From Psychromonas sp. (GTDB lineage: Bacteria; Pseudomonadota; Gammaproteobacteria; Enterobacterales; Psychromonadaceae): DNA of 44,324 bases. The position numbers and the translations under genes were made by a program. Location of the stretch: positions 1-44,324 of the forward strand of contig JABXKR010000291.1 in the NCBI GenBank assembly GCA_013619145.1, given 5' to 3'. Positions 8,099 to 16,883 of this stretch are shown here, piece after piece. Under the pieces are notes generated by a model. It was not told the origin of the DNA. It saw only the letters and a program-made list of their open reading frames with translations, and searched no databases. Each line of letters starts with the position of its first letter. Positions within the stretch are counted from its first letter, which is position 1.

Positions 8099-9067
8099 TT
8101 ACTTTGCAAAGAAAATTGTATCTGCGCGTAAAACGCGTGCGAGCTCAGCCATATCATCAGGCACTGGTGCATGCCATTCCATCATCTCACCAGTGATTGG
8201 ATGCGCTAGACGTAACATAGTTGCATGTAATGCTTGGCGCTTAAAGGCACGTAACGTGCGGATTAATTCCTCTGACGCACCTTTAGGTGGACGAGGACGA
8301 CCACCGTAAACAGGATCTCCCACTAATATATGACCAATATGCGCCATATGCACACGAATCTGGTGAGTACGACCAGTTTCAAGGCGCAAACGCAGACGAG
8401 TATGGGCACGATATTTTTCGGCAACACGATAATGAGTTACCGCATGTTTACCACCCGTTGTACTTACCGCCATTTTTATACGATTTACTTTATCACGACC
8501 GATAGCAGCTTCAACGCGCCCACCAGCAGTAAAACAGCCCATAGCAACTGCTTCATATTCACGCGTAATTTCACGCGCTTGCAGACTTGCCACCAGATGT
8601 GTTTGTGCTGGTACTGTTTTTGCTATCACCATCAAACCTGTTGTGTCTTTATCTAAGCGATGTACGATGCCCGCTCGTGGCACTTCAACAATCTCAGGGT
8701 AATGATGTAACAAAGCATTTAAAACTGTGCCATCAGGATTACCTGCACCAGGATGCACCACTAAACCTGCAGGTTTATTGATAACTAAAATATGTTCATC
8801 TTCAAACACGATATCTAATTTAATATCTTGCGCTTTAAATACAACTTCATCTTCTAATACGGCATTTACATCAACCGTTTGTCCTGTGTAAACTTTTTCT
8901 CGAGGGCGAGCAATAACTTCGCCATCAATTTTGACCATATCCGCCAAAATCCATTCTTTAATACGCGTACGTGAATAATCAGGAAATAACGAGGCTAACG
9001 CCTGATCTAAACGAAATCCTAATTGTTCGTCAGTAACTTCTGCACTGAGCTTTAACTGTTGACTCAT
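8099..9067 (-). CDS. rluD: RluD, 23S rRNA pseudouridine 1911/1915/1917 synthase
   Basis: RluD makes the three pseudouridines in helix 69 of 23S rRNA, which matters for subunit joining. The ORF track runs 70 codons too far upstream. The ATG at 9067 (MSQQLKLSAEV) gives 322 residues, close to E. coli (326), and leaves out a lysine- and isoleucine-rich, non-family stretch. An S4 RNA-binding domain lies at about residues 15-80 (RLDQALASLFPDYSRTRIKEW). The catalytic motif is HRLDKDTTGL, with its Asp as nucleophile, and the family motifs LETGRTHQIRVH and GDPVYGG follow. It is divergent from bamD with 154 bases between the starts, as in E. coli. Confidence 0.95.
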   Translation of the reverse strand: MSQQLKLSAEVTDEQLGFRLDQALASLFPDYSRTRIKEWILADMVKIDGEVIARPREKVYTGQTVDVNAVLEDEVVFKAQDIKLDIVFEDEHILVINKPAGLVVHPGAGNPDGTVLNALLHHYPEIVEVPRAGIVHRLDKDTTGLMVIAKTVPAQTHLVASLQAREITREYEAVAMGCFTAGGRVEAAIGRDKVNRIKMAVSTTGGKHAVTHYRVAEKYRAHTRLRLRLETGRTHQIRVHMAHIGHILVGDPVYGGRPRPPKGASEELIRTLRAFKRQALHATMLRLAHPITGEMMEWHAPVPDDMAELARVLRADTIFFAK

Positions 9068-9221
9068 ATAATTGTTCTCTTTCTCTGCCCAATTAAGGAT
9101 AATAAACTTTAATTTTATGGTTTGTTCTACAATCTTGGCACATTTTATCTTTTTTAACTTTTCTTTTTTTAGTCGATAGAAGATACTGTGCGTTTTTATC
9201 TGCATTGGCATTATAACACTT

Positions 9222-10004
9222 ATGAAAAAGATCCTCAGACTAATAACGACCTCTATTTTTATTGTTTTATTAGGCACTGGTTGCTCTTCTAAAAAAAATG
9301 AAAAACCTAAAGTTGAAGATAAACCTCCTGTGGGACTTTATGCGGAGGCAAAAATATTATTAGAATCGGCAAATTTTGAAAAAGCAACAGAAGTATTGGA
9401 GGCATTAGACAGTCGCTACCCCTTTGGCCCTCATTCAGATCAAGTGCAGTTAGATCTTATTTATGTTTATTACAAACGTGACGAAACCGCTTTAGCACTT
9501 GCAAGTATCAACCGATTTATTCGCCTTAATCCAACTCATGAAGATCTTGATTATCTGTATTACATGCGCGGTTTAACATACATGGCAACGGATCAGCAAT
9601 TTTTCCAAAACTTATTTGGAATTGATCGCTTTAACCGCGATCCAAGTCACTCGCAACAAGCATTCAAAGACTTTGCGCACCTTATTAAATACTATCCAGA
9701 CAGCCAATATGCAGTCGATGCGTTGCAACGACTCATTTTCATCAAAGATAGATTAGCACGTTATGAGATAGCGATAGCAAAGTGGTATATTAAACGTGAA
9801 GCTTATATTGCAGCGATTAATCGTAGTAAAACTGTATTAAATAACTATCCAGATACCGCTTCTGTTGAAGATGCGCTGGAAATAATGATTGCAGGTTATG
9901 ATGCGCTTGGCATTAAAGAGCCAAAAGATAATGCGCTGGCGGTATTGAAGTTAAACTTCCCTAAAAACCGTATTATAAGAGGTAATGAAGTTAAAATCCC
10001 CTAA
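9222..10004 (+). CDS. bamD: BamD outer-membrane lipoprotein of the beta-barrel assembly machine, with altered C-terminus
   Basis: BamD is the essential lipoprotein partner of BamA in outer-membrane protein assembly. The lipobox LLGTGC gives a lipidated Cys at residue 21. Tetratricopeptide-type helices follow (ALDSRYPFGP, then the family motif YYKRDETALALASINRFIRLNP, then HLIKYYPDSQYA), and the length is normal. The last 14 residues are odd. A 40-bp tandem duplication at 9951-10030 shifts the frame, so the protein ends RIIRGNEVKIP. The second repeat copy still encodes what looks like the original end (PKNRIVIGNELLNKAD, stop at 10050) in another frame. The body should be functional; the effect on the tail is unknown. 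I see no good ribosome site before the ATG. Confidence 0.93.
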   Translation: MKKILRLITTSIFIVLLGTGCSSKKNEKPKVEDKPPVGLYAEAKILLESANFEKATEVLEALDSRYPFGPHSDQVQLDLIYVYYKRDETALALASINRFIRLNPTHEDLDYLYYMRGLTYMATDQQFFQNLFGIDRFNRDPSHSQQAFKDFAHLIKYYPDSQYAVDALQRLIFIKDRLARYEIAIAKWYIKREAYIAAINRSKTVLNNYPDTASVEDALEIMIAGYDALGIKEPKDNALAVLKLNFPKNRIIRGNEVKIP

Positions 10005-10030
10005 AAACCGTATTGTAATAGGTAATGAAC
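9951..10030 (+). repeat. 40-bp tandem duplication at the 3' end of bamD
   Basis: Copy 1 is 9951-9990 and copy 2 is 9991-10030. They match at 35 of 40 positions and share CCTAAAAACCGTATT. Forty is not a multiple of three, so the second copy is read out of frame and creates the current stop at 10002-10004. Confidence 0.92.
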
Positions 10031-10074
10031 TGTTGAATAAAGCTGATTAATAACTTTACAAAATAGTCAATAAC

Positions 10075-10096
10075 AAGGAGAGCCAAGCTCTCCTTT
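10075..10096. terminator. Hairpin between convergent bamD and glnB
   Basis: AAGGAGAGC and GCTCTCCTT make a perfect 9-bp stem with a CAA loop, followed by a short TTCT on the plus strand. It is probably a bidirectional terminator for the two converging genes. Confidence 0.6.
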
Positions 10097-10111
10097 CTGA
10101 CTAAAAGAGAA

Positions 10112-10492
<381 letters not shown>

Positions 10493-10582
10493 CTACTGTA
10501 ATACAATTAAGATAAATATACAGGCAGAAAATGCAAAATAATATTACACTGATAGCTTATACTCTACCGCTAGGAAAAAAAC

Positions 10583-11074
10583 ATGCCCCCTGTGCGAGGT
10601 TTCACACTTTTAGAGCTTATCATTGTATTAATCATCAGTATGTTACTGATAACTATTGGTATTCCCGGGTTTCAAACATTAATACAAAATAACCGTTTAA
10701 CCACTGTCGCCAGCTCCATTCAAAACCAGCTATTATTCGCTCGCAGTCAGTCGGTTGGTCTGATTAATTATGTCACTGTCTGCCCGTTAGAGAGCAATAG
10801 CTGTACTAATAACTGGATAAAAGGGATAGATGTATTTATTGATGCAGACCAAAGTAAAACCTACGACAGCGGAGAAGTTTTACTGAAAACGGGAGATAGC
10901 TTTAACGCTAACGATACGCTGGTTTTCCCAACATCAAGTATCACTTACACCCCAGATGGGCAGATAGCAGGAAGTTCTGCACAGTTTCGATACTGTAGCG
11001 GTGATGGAAAAATTGGTGTGCACGTCGCTTATAGCGGACGTGCTAAAATTGTCGATGTTGCTAATTGTGATTAG
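10583..11074 (+). CDS. fimT: Minor pilin of the FimT/FimU (GspH) family, cassette 1
   Basis: This 163-residue pseudopilin has a short leader cleaved by prepilin peptidase between Gly6 and Phe7 (RG|FTLLELIIVL, with Glu5 of the mature protein) and a single hydrophobic N-terminal helix. The C-terminal half has the FimT/GspH signature: VTVCPL, a DVFID stretch and FRYCSGD, ending in a Gly-Arg turn. It is orthologous in layout to Pseudomonas fimU/fimT, which prime pilus assembly at the tip. It points toward the leftward pilV-W-X-Y1-E operon. A paralogue with the same motifs lies at 17846-18358. Whether it is FimT or FimU cannot be settled from motifs. Confidence 0.85.
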   Translation: MPPVRGFTLLELIIVLIISMLLITIGIPGFQTLIQNNRLTTVASSIQNQLLFARSQSVGLINYVTVCPLESNSCTNNWIKGIDVFIDADQSKTYDSGEVLLKTGDSFNANDTLVFPTSSITYTPDGQIAGSSAQFRYCSGDGKIGVHVAYSGRAKIVDVANCD

Positions 11075-11100
11075 TGAGTAGTGAGTAACACTATTCACAA
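11065..11100. terminator. Hairpin between convergent fimT and tapY2-like genes
   Basis: TTGTGATTAGTG and CACTATTCACAA form a 12-bp stem with one mismatch and a 12-base loop. The 5' arm overlaps the fimT stop codon. No clear T-run follows, so termination is likely weak or Rho-assisted. Confidence 0.4.
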
Positions 11101-11116
11101 CTTGCGAGTGACAGCG

Positions 11117-11434
11117 TTAAAATGGTGTTTTGGCTTCCAGCTCTCTTGCTTCTTTAGTTTTAAAACTGTTATCTGCTTTGGCGCATTCATAAACGCTTTC
11201 TATTTCAGATCCCGTCACGCCATCAGCAGAGTAAACCATGCTGCCTTCAAGTCCGCTCTCAAACTCACTTTGAGTTTTTCCTACACTTACAAATCCATGT
11301 ACAACGTCACTCTTATCCTGCAGGCTTACATGGCATTTATAATGGATACGGTCACTACTTTTGTCATTTTCAGCAACTGCAACCGGGCTTGCTAATATTG
11401 TCGCAACTATTGCCAGTACTAATTTACTGTTCAT
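11117..11434 (-). CDS. Small exported protein, TapY2-like (type IV pilus cluster)
   Basis: This 105-residue protein has a signal peptide (cleavage near AVA|EN, residue 22). The mature part has the layout I associate with the TapY2 family found beside PilY1 in Aeromonas and Shewanella pilus clusters: YKCHVSL near the start, a conserved Gly region, then a VYEC motif, a Phe, and a C-terminal LEAKTP. The two cysteines (in YKCH and YECA) could form a disulfide. It is the last gene of the leftward operon, 25 bases after pilE. Copy 2 of the cassette has no equivalent. The family call is from memory of the pattern and needs a profile search. The function of TapY2 itself is poorly known. Confidence 0.6.
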   Translation of the reverse strand: MNSKLVLAIVATILASPVAVAENDKSSDRIHYKCHVSLQDKSDVVHGFVSVGKTQSEFESGLEGSMVYSADGVTGSEIESVYECAKADNSFKTKEARELEAKTPF

Positions 11435-11459
11435 CTATTTCTCCTTGTACAAAATACTT

Positions 11460-11879
11460 TTACTTCCAACAAGCGCTATTGCTGGCAGCTGCAGAATTAA
11501 ATGCTTTCTTAGCCAAATCCTGAGTAATAGTTAATTTAGCGCAGTCGCTATCGGCTGCTTGCGTATTAATTGCCGTTGCTGTTAATGTGAAATCGGCAGT
11601 GGCTGTTGCAGAGCTCGTCGCTATCGAATAATACTTATTTTCAGTAATAAAGGGATTCGCTGATAAGCCTAATTCAGTGTTTAAATTAGCTGCATACTTA
11701 TGGTTGTCTAAATAATACATCTCTTGACGATTAGCTAGCTCTATTAATGTTGACTGCGCCTCACTACGTTTCGATTTTAAAACGTGCTGCATATAACTTG
11801 GATAAGCAACCCCGGCTAAAATACCAATAATGGCAATCGTCACTAATAGTTCGATTAAAGTAAAACCATTCTTTTTCAT
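11460..11879 (-). CDS. pilE: Minor type IV pilin PilE
   Basis: This 139-residue pilin has a 5-residue leader before the prepilin peptidase site (KKNG|FTLIELLVTIAIIGILA), with mature Glu5, and the hydrophobic helix runs on to YPSYMQHV. The C-terminal half holds a DCAKLTI Cys and a final SACWK Cys, the usual disulfide loop of PilE-type minor pilins. It sits downstream of pilY1, as pilE does in Pseudomonas aeruginosa. A 12-bp hairpin stands between pilY1 and pilE, so expression may be uncoupled from the upstream genes. It is present in cassette 1 only. Confidence 0.88.
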   Translation of the reverse strand: MKKNGFTLIELLVTIAIIGILAGVAYPSYMQHVLKSKRSEAQSTLIELANRQEMYYLDNHKYAANLNTELGLSANPFITENKYYSIATSSATATADFTLTATAINTQAADSDCAKLTITQDLAKKAFNSAAASNSACWK

Positions 11880-11918
11880 CTACTTACCCTTTTAAAAACA
11901 AATAATGTCAACAAGCCA

Positions 11919-11949
11919 TTCTAACAGGCTAATTAACAGCCTGTTAGAA
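11919..11949. promoter_or_regulatory. Perfect 12-bp inverted repeat between pilY1 and pilE
   Basis: TTCTAACAGGCT and AGCCTGTTAGAA surround a 7-base loop, 11 bases beyond the pilY1 stop. On the minus strand no T-run follows the stem, so it is more likely an mRNA-processing or stability hairpin, or an operator, than a standard terminator. A TTGACA just after it on the minus strand could be a -35 for pilE, but no good -10 was seen. Confidence 0.5.
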
Positions 11950-11960
11950 TTTGCTTCACA

Positions 11961-14900
11961 TTATTTCTCTTCAAAATAACTATAAATTCGCCGTGGCATC
12001 AGATCTGTTTGAGTATCAACGGTGCCAGTATGGATCACCTCTTCCTCTTTAGTATCTTCATTAATCATGGTGATTTTATCGCCCTGACCAACACCGAGCA
12101 GACGGATCACGCTATTACCATCTTCATCAGCACCAGCATGAATAACTAATGAATCCGGTACGCGGGAGCCAATATCGATTTTAGGCTCTGGTTCACCGTT
12201 CTCATCAGTAAATCGACTTTGCCCGGAGTGCAAATCAACCGCATATAACCAGCCCGTTCCTAAATCCCCTACACCACAGCCAATATTAACCGTCGAGTTG
12301 GGAACAAAAGAGGTAAAATACACTGTGCCTTCTAACACGGCACCTTGCCCCAGTGATTTTTCACCTATCGATGTAAAGCGATATTGCCACCCAGACAGAT
12401 TACTCATATCCGCAAACACATTTAGTACTTGTTCACCTGAATATGAACCAACGGGATCGCTGGTAATATCGTAAAGATTATTAACGGTAAGCGATGCAGG
12501 TTTTGCAGGGAAGCCATCTTCACCAAACAGTGTCGGCGTTATTGCATAATCATGTAACAGGTAAAAAGCGTCATCAACAGCTATACTCGAAGCGGGATGA
12601 GCGCGATCACCTGAGCCGAATAAAATGCCATCATATGGCACTTTATTATATGAAAACTGTGCATCGTCACTTTTGATTACATTATTTTCAAAGGTACGCA
12701 CAATAACGGGGGCGGTAAAGAAACGTCGATCTGTACTCGCAGTATCCCCCCCTAAACTCGCCAACTTAATTATTGACCATTTACTCGTATCACTGCCCGC
12801 TAAATCCATACGCCATACATTGCCACCCGTATCCCCTGTATATATACGGTCAATATATCCATCGTCATCACTATCTAATATCCCCACCTGGCTTGGGATA
12901 CTATCGCGAATACAGTGTTTATCATCGGCTGCACAACTTGCACCATCAATCGACCAGATTTTATCCCCGGTTAGAGCATCAACGATATATACAGCGCGCC
13001 CCGTTACATCATTACATGTCTCACTATCAGATGGTGTACAGCTGTCTTTATTAGTATCGTAACCTCCACCAAACACTAAACCAGGGTTAACCGTTGCGAC
13101 ACTACCGACGTTGTAGGAGAAGGTACCGACACTTGGCATTGACCAGGTCTGTGCTAATTCACTAAAACCTGTGCTACTTGAATCAATTTTCCACGCAAGT
13201 GTAGGTGAATCAGGGCTTGTTATATCTAATGCGTAATAACTACTACCACCACGGCGCATACCTACAATCGCAATAATTTTCTGTACTGAACCTGACTGAT
13301 AGACTTTAATTGCAATCGGGGATAGATCCATACCGTATTGATGCACACTTGAATCAGGTGCATCTCTTAAGGAAAGCCCTGAGGCTAATAGTTGTGCCGG
13401 AATAAATGCCCAATTTTCAGTGACGGTATCACCGTTATCGGTAAACAGATGTAAAAATCCTGCATTTGTGCCCACCAATAGGCGTACCACTTGTTTTCCG
13501 CTTTCAACATAAGTAATAGCTAATGGTTTGGAATGCAGAGGATCGGCAAAAATATCACTACGATAATCGGTGACTTCACTATTACCGTTTTGATCATCAA
13601 CATCCAACCCTTTTAACCAATTCAGATACTCACTCAAATCAGCTTCAGCAACGCCTAATTCCAGAGAAAGCTCCGCATCAGTTGTTAAGCCATAATAAGT
13701 TTTAAGATTTGCTACGTTTGGCTCTAACAGCGCACTAGCACTTAAATCAGTTAATATTTTACGCGTAGTGACATCTCCTAACATAGCTGCAATGCCGCCT
13801 TCGGCAACCGCATTACCATCTTGAACGCCTCCCCAATACGTTGAAGCATCATCTTTGATATTACCATCGGCATTTATCGCCGGTACCCCTAAACTATCAA
13901 CCAATATTCCAGATGCATTCATGGTCAATTTTTTAATATTTCCTTGCCAGACTGATTTATTGCTTGGCATAAACATAGAGTAATAAACTGAATCTAAACT
14001 ACGCGTTCTATCGAAGTTATTATTGGCTATCGCAGGAGAAGACAAACTAGATGAGCTATTTAAAATATCTAAAATAGTTGCCTGAAATGCTTTTTGCAAT
14101 GCAGTCGAACTGGTCGCAGGGTAATATTCACCTCCCCCCCTCACCGCTGTTTCAGTCAATAATTTACCTGCGCTATCAACCGCACTTTGACCAAATCCAA
14201 TGGTATAGGTGGTGACATGTTGCGCGCCATTGCTTGCATCACCATCAATATCAAAGTTATTCATCCACTCCGTTAGAGTCGGCATATAACTACCTTCGAT
14301 TGCTCCCTTTCCGGTAAGCGTTGCCACTAATGAATTTGCTGCACCATCATTGGTTGGTTGCCCATCGGTCATTAAAATAACGTAAGAACGTTCCTGACAA
14401 GCTTTAAATGGCGAGAGGTAAACTCCGCCATCTTCTGCGCTGATATCGCGCGCAGGTGTTGAAGTTGAATCATCATCTCCGTAATACACCGCTTTCCCCG
14501 CATAATAACGGTATGTTTCATACATACTTTCACAAAGCGGCGTCCAACCAGCGGCATTGAGGTTATTTACTTTATTGATAAGATCTTGTGTTTGCGTTGA
14601 GTCTCGAGTCATTACTTTATCAACAATACGCCCACCATTTTTGTCACTCGAAGTATCACCACTATTGTTGTTGAACACTTCTAAACCAAAATCTACTGAT
14701 GGAGTGCTTTTAATTAAACTGGCAATCGCTTCTTTAGCGATCACTAAACGACTTTTACTGGTCACACCAACCGTGTTATACCAGTAGATGTAATTGCCTG
14801 AATATAAAGTAACCGCATCACTACCAGAAAATACATTGTTAACTGTTGCTATATAGGGGCCTGAACGACCATCTTGTGGAAAACCTAGATTATTTGTAGT

Positions 14901-15374
14901 TGCCGGGTTACTCGGATCTGCATTTAAAACATCTTCTTTACACTCAAAATAATCACCGCTATTACCGGATAAAGTTTTCCAGCGAGAACGGGAGCTTCTT
15001 CTATTTGGCACCCAACGTCGAACATTACCGTTATATAACCCGTCAGAATCAAGCAGCGCTAGAGATGCCTGACAGTTATTTTTATTAGTTGCAAAATACT
15101 GGCTACTGCCGGTGCTGGGAGTATCTCCGCCAACTTTTGTCCAATAAATTTTATTGGCATTTCCTCCGGCACCATAATCATGACTAGGAACGTACGGTTC
15201 AAGTACAACTTCCTCTGAACTACGCATACTCCCGGAAGTATCAAAAATAATCAGCACCTGCGGACGTATCCCATTTTGCGCACTGAGATCTGCAACAAAA
15301 AGCTCCGTATCATCCGCGACTGCAACTGCGCAAAACAGGCTCAACAAGCCTATTGAAAATCGTTTTAATAACAT
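11961..15374 (-). CDS. pilY1: PilY1 pilus-tip adhesin, cassette 1
   Basis: PilY1 sits at the type IV pilus tip, promotes pilus extension and acts in adhesion and surface sensing. I choose the ATG at 15374 (1137 residues) because TGGAGTAAA lies before it and a signal peptide follows (cleavage near AVA|DD). The N-terminal von Willebrand A domain has the MIDAS start DTSGSM (Asp45). A second acidic part, VILMTDGQPTNDG, is typical. The C-terminal half is the PilC/PilY1 beta-propeller, with the EF-hand-like calcium loop DSDDDGYID followed by GDTGGNVWRMDL. It is the fourth gene of pilV-W-X-Y1-E. A paralogue with extensive identity lies at 18428-21772. Confidence 0.93.
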   Translation of the reverse strand: MLLKRFSIGLLSLFCAVAVADDTELFVADLSAQNGIRPQVLIIFDTSGSMRSSEEVVLEPYVPSHDYGAGGNANKIYWTKVGGDTPSTGSSQYFATNKNNCQASLALLDSDGLYNGNVRRWVPNRRSSRSRWKTLSGNSGDYFECKEDVLNADPSNPATTNNLGFPQDGRSGPYIATVNNVFSGSDAVTLYSGNYIYWYNTVGVTSKSRLVIAKEAIASLIKSTPSVDFGLEVFNNNSGDTSSDKNGGRIVDKVMTRDSTQTQDLINKVNNLNAAGWTPLCESMYETYRYYAGKAVYYGDDDSTSTPARDISAEDGGVYLSPFKACQERSYVILMTDGQPTNDGAANSLVATLTGKGAIEGSYMPTLTEWMNNFDIDGDASNGAQHVTTYTIGFGQSAVDSAGKLLTETAVRGGGEYYPATSSTALQKAFQATILDILNSSSSLSSPAIANNNFDRTRSLDSVYYSMFMPSNKSVWQGNIKKLTMNASGILVDSLGVPAINADGNIKDDASTYWGGVQDGNAVAEGGIAAMLGDVTTRKILTDLSASALLEPNVANLKTYYGLTTDAELSLELGVAEADLSEYLNWLKGLDVDDQNGNSEVTDYRSDIFADPLHSKPLAITYVESGKQVVRLLVGTNAGFLHLFTDNGDTVTENWAFIPAQLLASGLSLRDAPDSSVHQYGMDLSPIAIKVYQSGSVQKIIAIVGMRRGGSSYYALDITSPDSPTLAWKIDSSSTGFSELAQTWSMPSVGTFSYNVGSVATVNPGLVFGGGYDTNKDSCTPSDSETCNDVTGRAVYIVDALTGDKIWSIDGASCAADDKHCIRDSIPSQVGILDSDDDGYIDRIYTGDTGGNVWRMDLAGSDTSKWSIIKLASLGGDTASTDRRFFTAPVIVRTFENNVIKSDDAQFSYNKVPYDGILFGSGDRAHPASSIAVDDAFYLLHDYAITPTLFGEDGFPAKPASLTVNNLYDITSDPVGSYSGEQVLNVFADMSNLSGWQYRFTSIGEKSLGQGAVLEGTVYFTSFVPNSTVNIGCGVGDLGTGWLYAVDLHSGQSRFTDENGEPEPKIDIGSRVPDSLVIHAGADEDGNSVIRLLGVGQGDKITMINEDTKEEEVIHTGTVDTQTDLMPRRIYSYFEEK

Positions 15375-15430
15375 AATTTTTACTCCATTTGTCTTATCCG
15401 ACAACAATCCTTAAGTCGTTCAATGCACTT

Positions 15431-15880
15431 CTATTCAACAATTATCGGTTGTTCAACCCCGAGCCCCATAGAGTTAAGAGCCCATTTTGCGCCCCCCGCC
15501 ATCTCTCTACCATAGGAATGATTTAAGTTAAGCTGTAGGTATTTACATTTAAACTTAGTACTGCTTGTTTTAATTCTCCGCTTGCAATTCAACTCTCCCT
15601 GCAGGGTCACCGTGCTGCCTACGTCGGTAAATAACGCCGATGAAAAGGTGTCTGAAGAAAGTGCGCCTGCAAATGCTGTCGCACTGTCGGTTTGATGCAA
15701 GATATCGTGCGCCGCACCATTTAAGATGATGTTTGACTTCCCCTGCATCACTCGCGTATCAATTATTTTTAACCCTAAAAAAGAGTTACTCATCACCAGA
15801 ACACCAAGCACTAAAAGTAGCGGCAGAATCAGCATCGCAATAAAGAGAGCTATGCCATTTTGCCTACGTAAACTAATCAT
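15431..15880 (-). CDS. pilX: PilX minor pilin, cassette 1
   Basis: This 149-residue protein has an N-terminal RRQNGIALFIAMLILPLLLVLG segment like PilX/PilX_N. The leader ends in NG and the hydrophobic helix follows. As usual in PilX, the +5 Glu of other pilins is absent (IALFI). The C-terminal GLGVEQPI is shared with the paralogue at 21830-22276 (GLGVEQPL). PilX is a core minor pilin required to connect PilY1 to the pilus. Its start overlaps the pilW 3' end by 8 bases, so the two are translationally coupled. Confidence 0.85.
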   Translation of the reverse strand: MISLRRQNGIALFIAMLILPLLLVLGVLVMSNSFLGLKIIDTRVMQGKSNIILNGAAHDILHQTDSATAFAGALSSDTFSSALFTDVGSTVTLQGELNCKRRIKTSSTKFKCKYLQLNLNHSYGREMAGGAKWALNSMGLGVEQPIIVE

Positions 15881-16883
15881 CGACCAATACCACGCTGTTT
15901 TGAAAGGTTAATACATGTGAAACCAATTCTCTTTTATAGGCATCACCAGGGGCTGTAAAAGATTCAGTACCTAACTGATAAGTATCTTTATTAATATAAC
16001 CAGGCGTCGTTTTTAAAGCGCGTGCCAGCAGATAAATTTTTATGCCAATTACCCGTCCACTATCCCAATCACTAGCAGTTACTTGCGATGCACCGACAAA
16101 GGCATGAATTGAACCATCTCTTTCGCTGGGAATCAGTTTATCTAACGCAAACATAAACTGCATATTTTCGATCCCTTCAACCAAGACCTCTTCTCTTACC
16201 ATTTTATCTTTTTCAAGACGAATGCGCCGTAATCTTGGAATATCGCCTTCTTTATCTAAATAATAAACATGATGAATATATTGCCAGACAGGTGACACAG
16301 CGCCAGTTGTTAATTCACTGGCATCATCAAGGTAAACGTTTATTCCCGTAGGTTTTATATCCAGGTAGTACCGATCAGATTTAAAACCGCTCGTCTCTGA
16401 TAAACCTCTTGCACGTTTTATTGAGATAAAACCGCTACCAGGAATCAGTGCTGTTGCACTATCGCTATCATTAATGCAGGCCATCTTTAAATTAGCAATA
16501 ACAGTCGGCACTGTTGATGCCCAAAGCTGACGATATTTACCAGATGCGGGAAAGGTGCCACTGCTAATATCATCAATACAATCAAGGCTTGTTGCTAATG
16601 CCGCGCCATTGAGCTCCCATAAATCTTTATTTTCGCCTGTTGTCTGCGCAAAAAAATAAGCTTGTTTTAAGTCGCGCGTTAAAATCTGCAATGCGAACGA
16701 TGCATTTTCCTGACGTTCGCCACTGCTTAAAGATTCTGTTGTCGCCCGCTGGCTGGAAACAAAAATAGTTAACAGGCCTGCGGTTAAAAATAGACCAAGA
16801 AAAATAACAATCATCCATTCAACAATTGAGTAACCAAGTTGGCTTTTTTTGAGAAGGCAGGGTATTACCGGAGAATGATTCAT
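15873..16883 (-). CDS. pilW: PilW minor pilin, cassette 1
   Basis: This 336-residue PilW-family minor pilin has a long leader ending KKSQLG|YSIVEWMIVIFLGLFL, with Glu at +5, then the hydrophobic helix. Family motifs are seen at ENASFALQILTRDLKQAYFF and WQYIHHVYYLD, with GIENMQFMFALD near the C-terminus. PilW forms the tip complex with PilV, PilX, PilE, FimU and PilY1. It overlaps pilV by 4 bases (ATGA) and pilX by 8 bases. The copy at 22273-23289 has the same motif order. Confidence 0.88.
   Translation of the reverse strand: MNHSPVIPCLLKKSQLGYSIVEWMIVIFLGLFLTAGLLTIFVSSQRATTESLSSGERQENASFALQILTRDLKQAYFFAQTTGENKDLWELNGAALATSLDCIDDISSGTFPASGKYRQLWASTVPTVIANLKMACINDSDSATALIPGSGFISIKRARGLSETSGFKSDRYYLDIKPTGINVYLDDASELTTGAVSPVWQYIHHVYYLDKEGDIPRLRRIRLEKDKMVREEVLVEGIENMQFMFALDKLIPSERDGSIHAFVGASQVTASDWDSGRVIGIKIYLLARALKTTPGYINKDTYQLGTESFTAPGDAYKRELVSHVLTFQNSVVLVDD

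Noticed and set aside
8287-8656. 72- and 108-aa plus-strand ORFs inside rluD
   Set aside because: Shadows of rluD; unnatural His/Tyr-rich translations.
11081-11395. 104-aa plus-strand ORF opposite the tapY2-like gene
   Set aside because: Antisense shadow. The minus-strand frame has a signal peptide and family pattern.
12625-13062. 145-aa plus-strand ORF opposite pilY1
   Set aside because: Antisense shadow in a confident gene.
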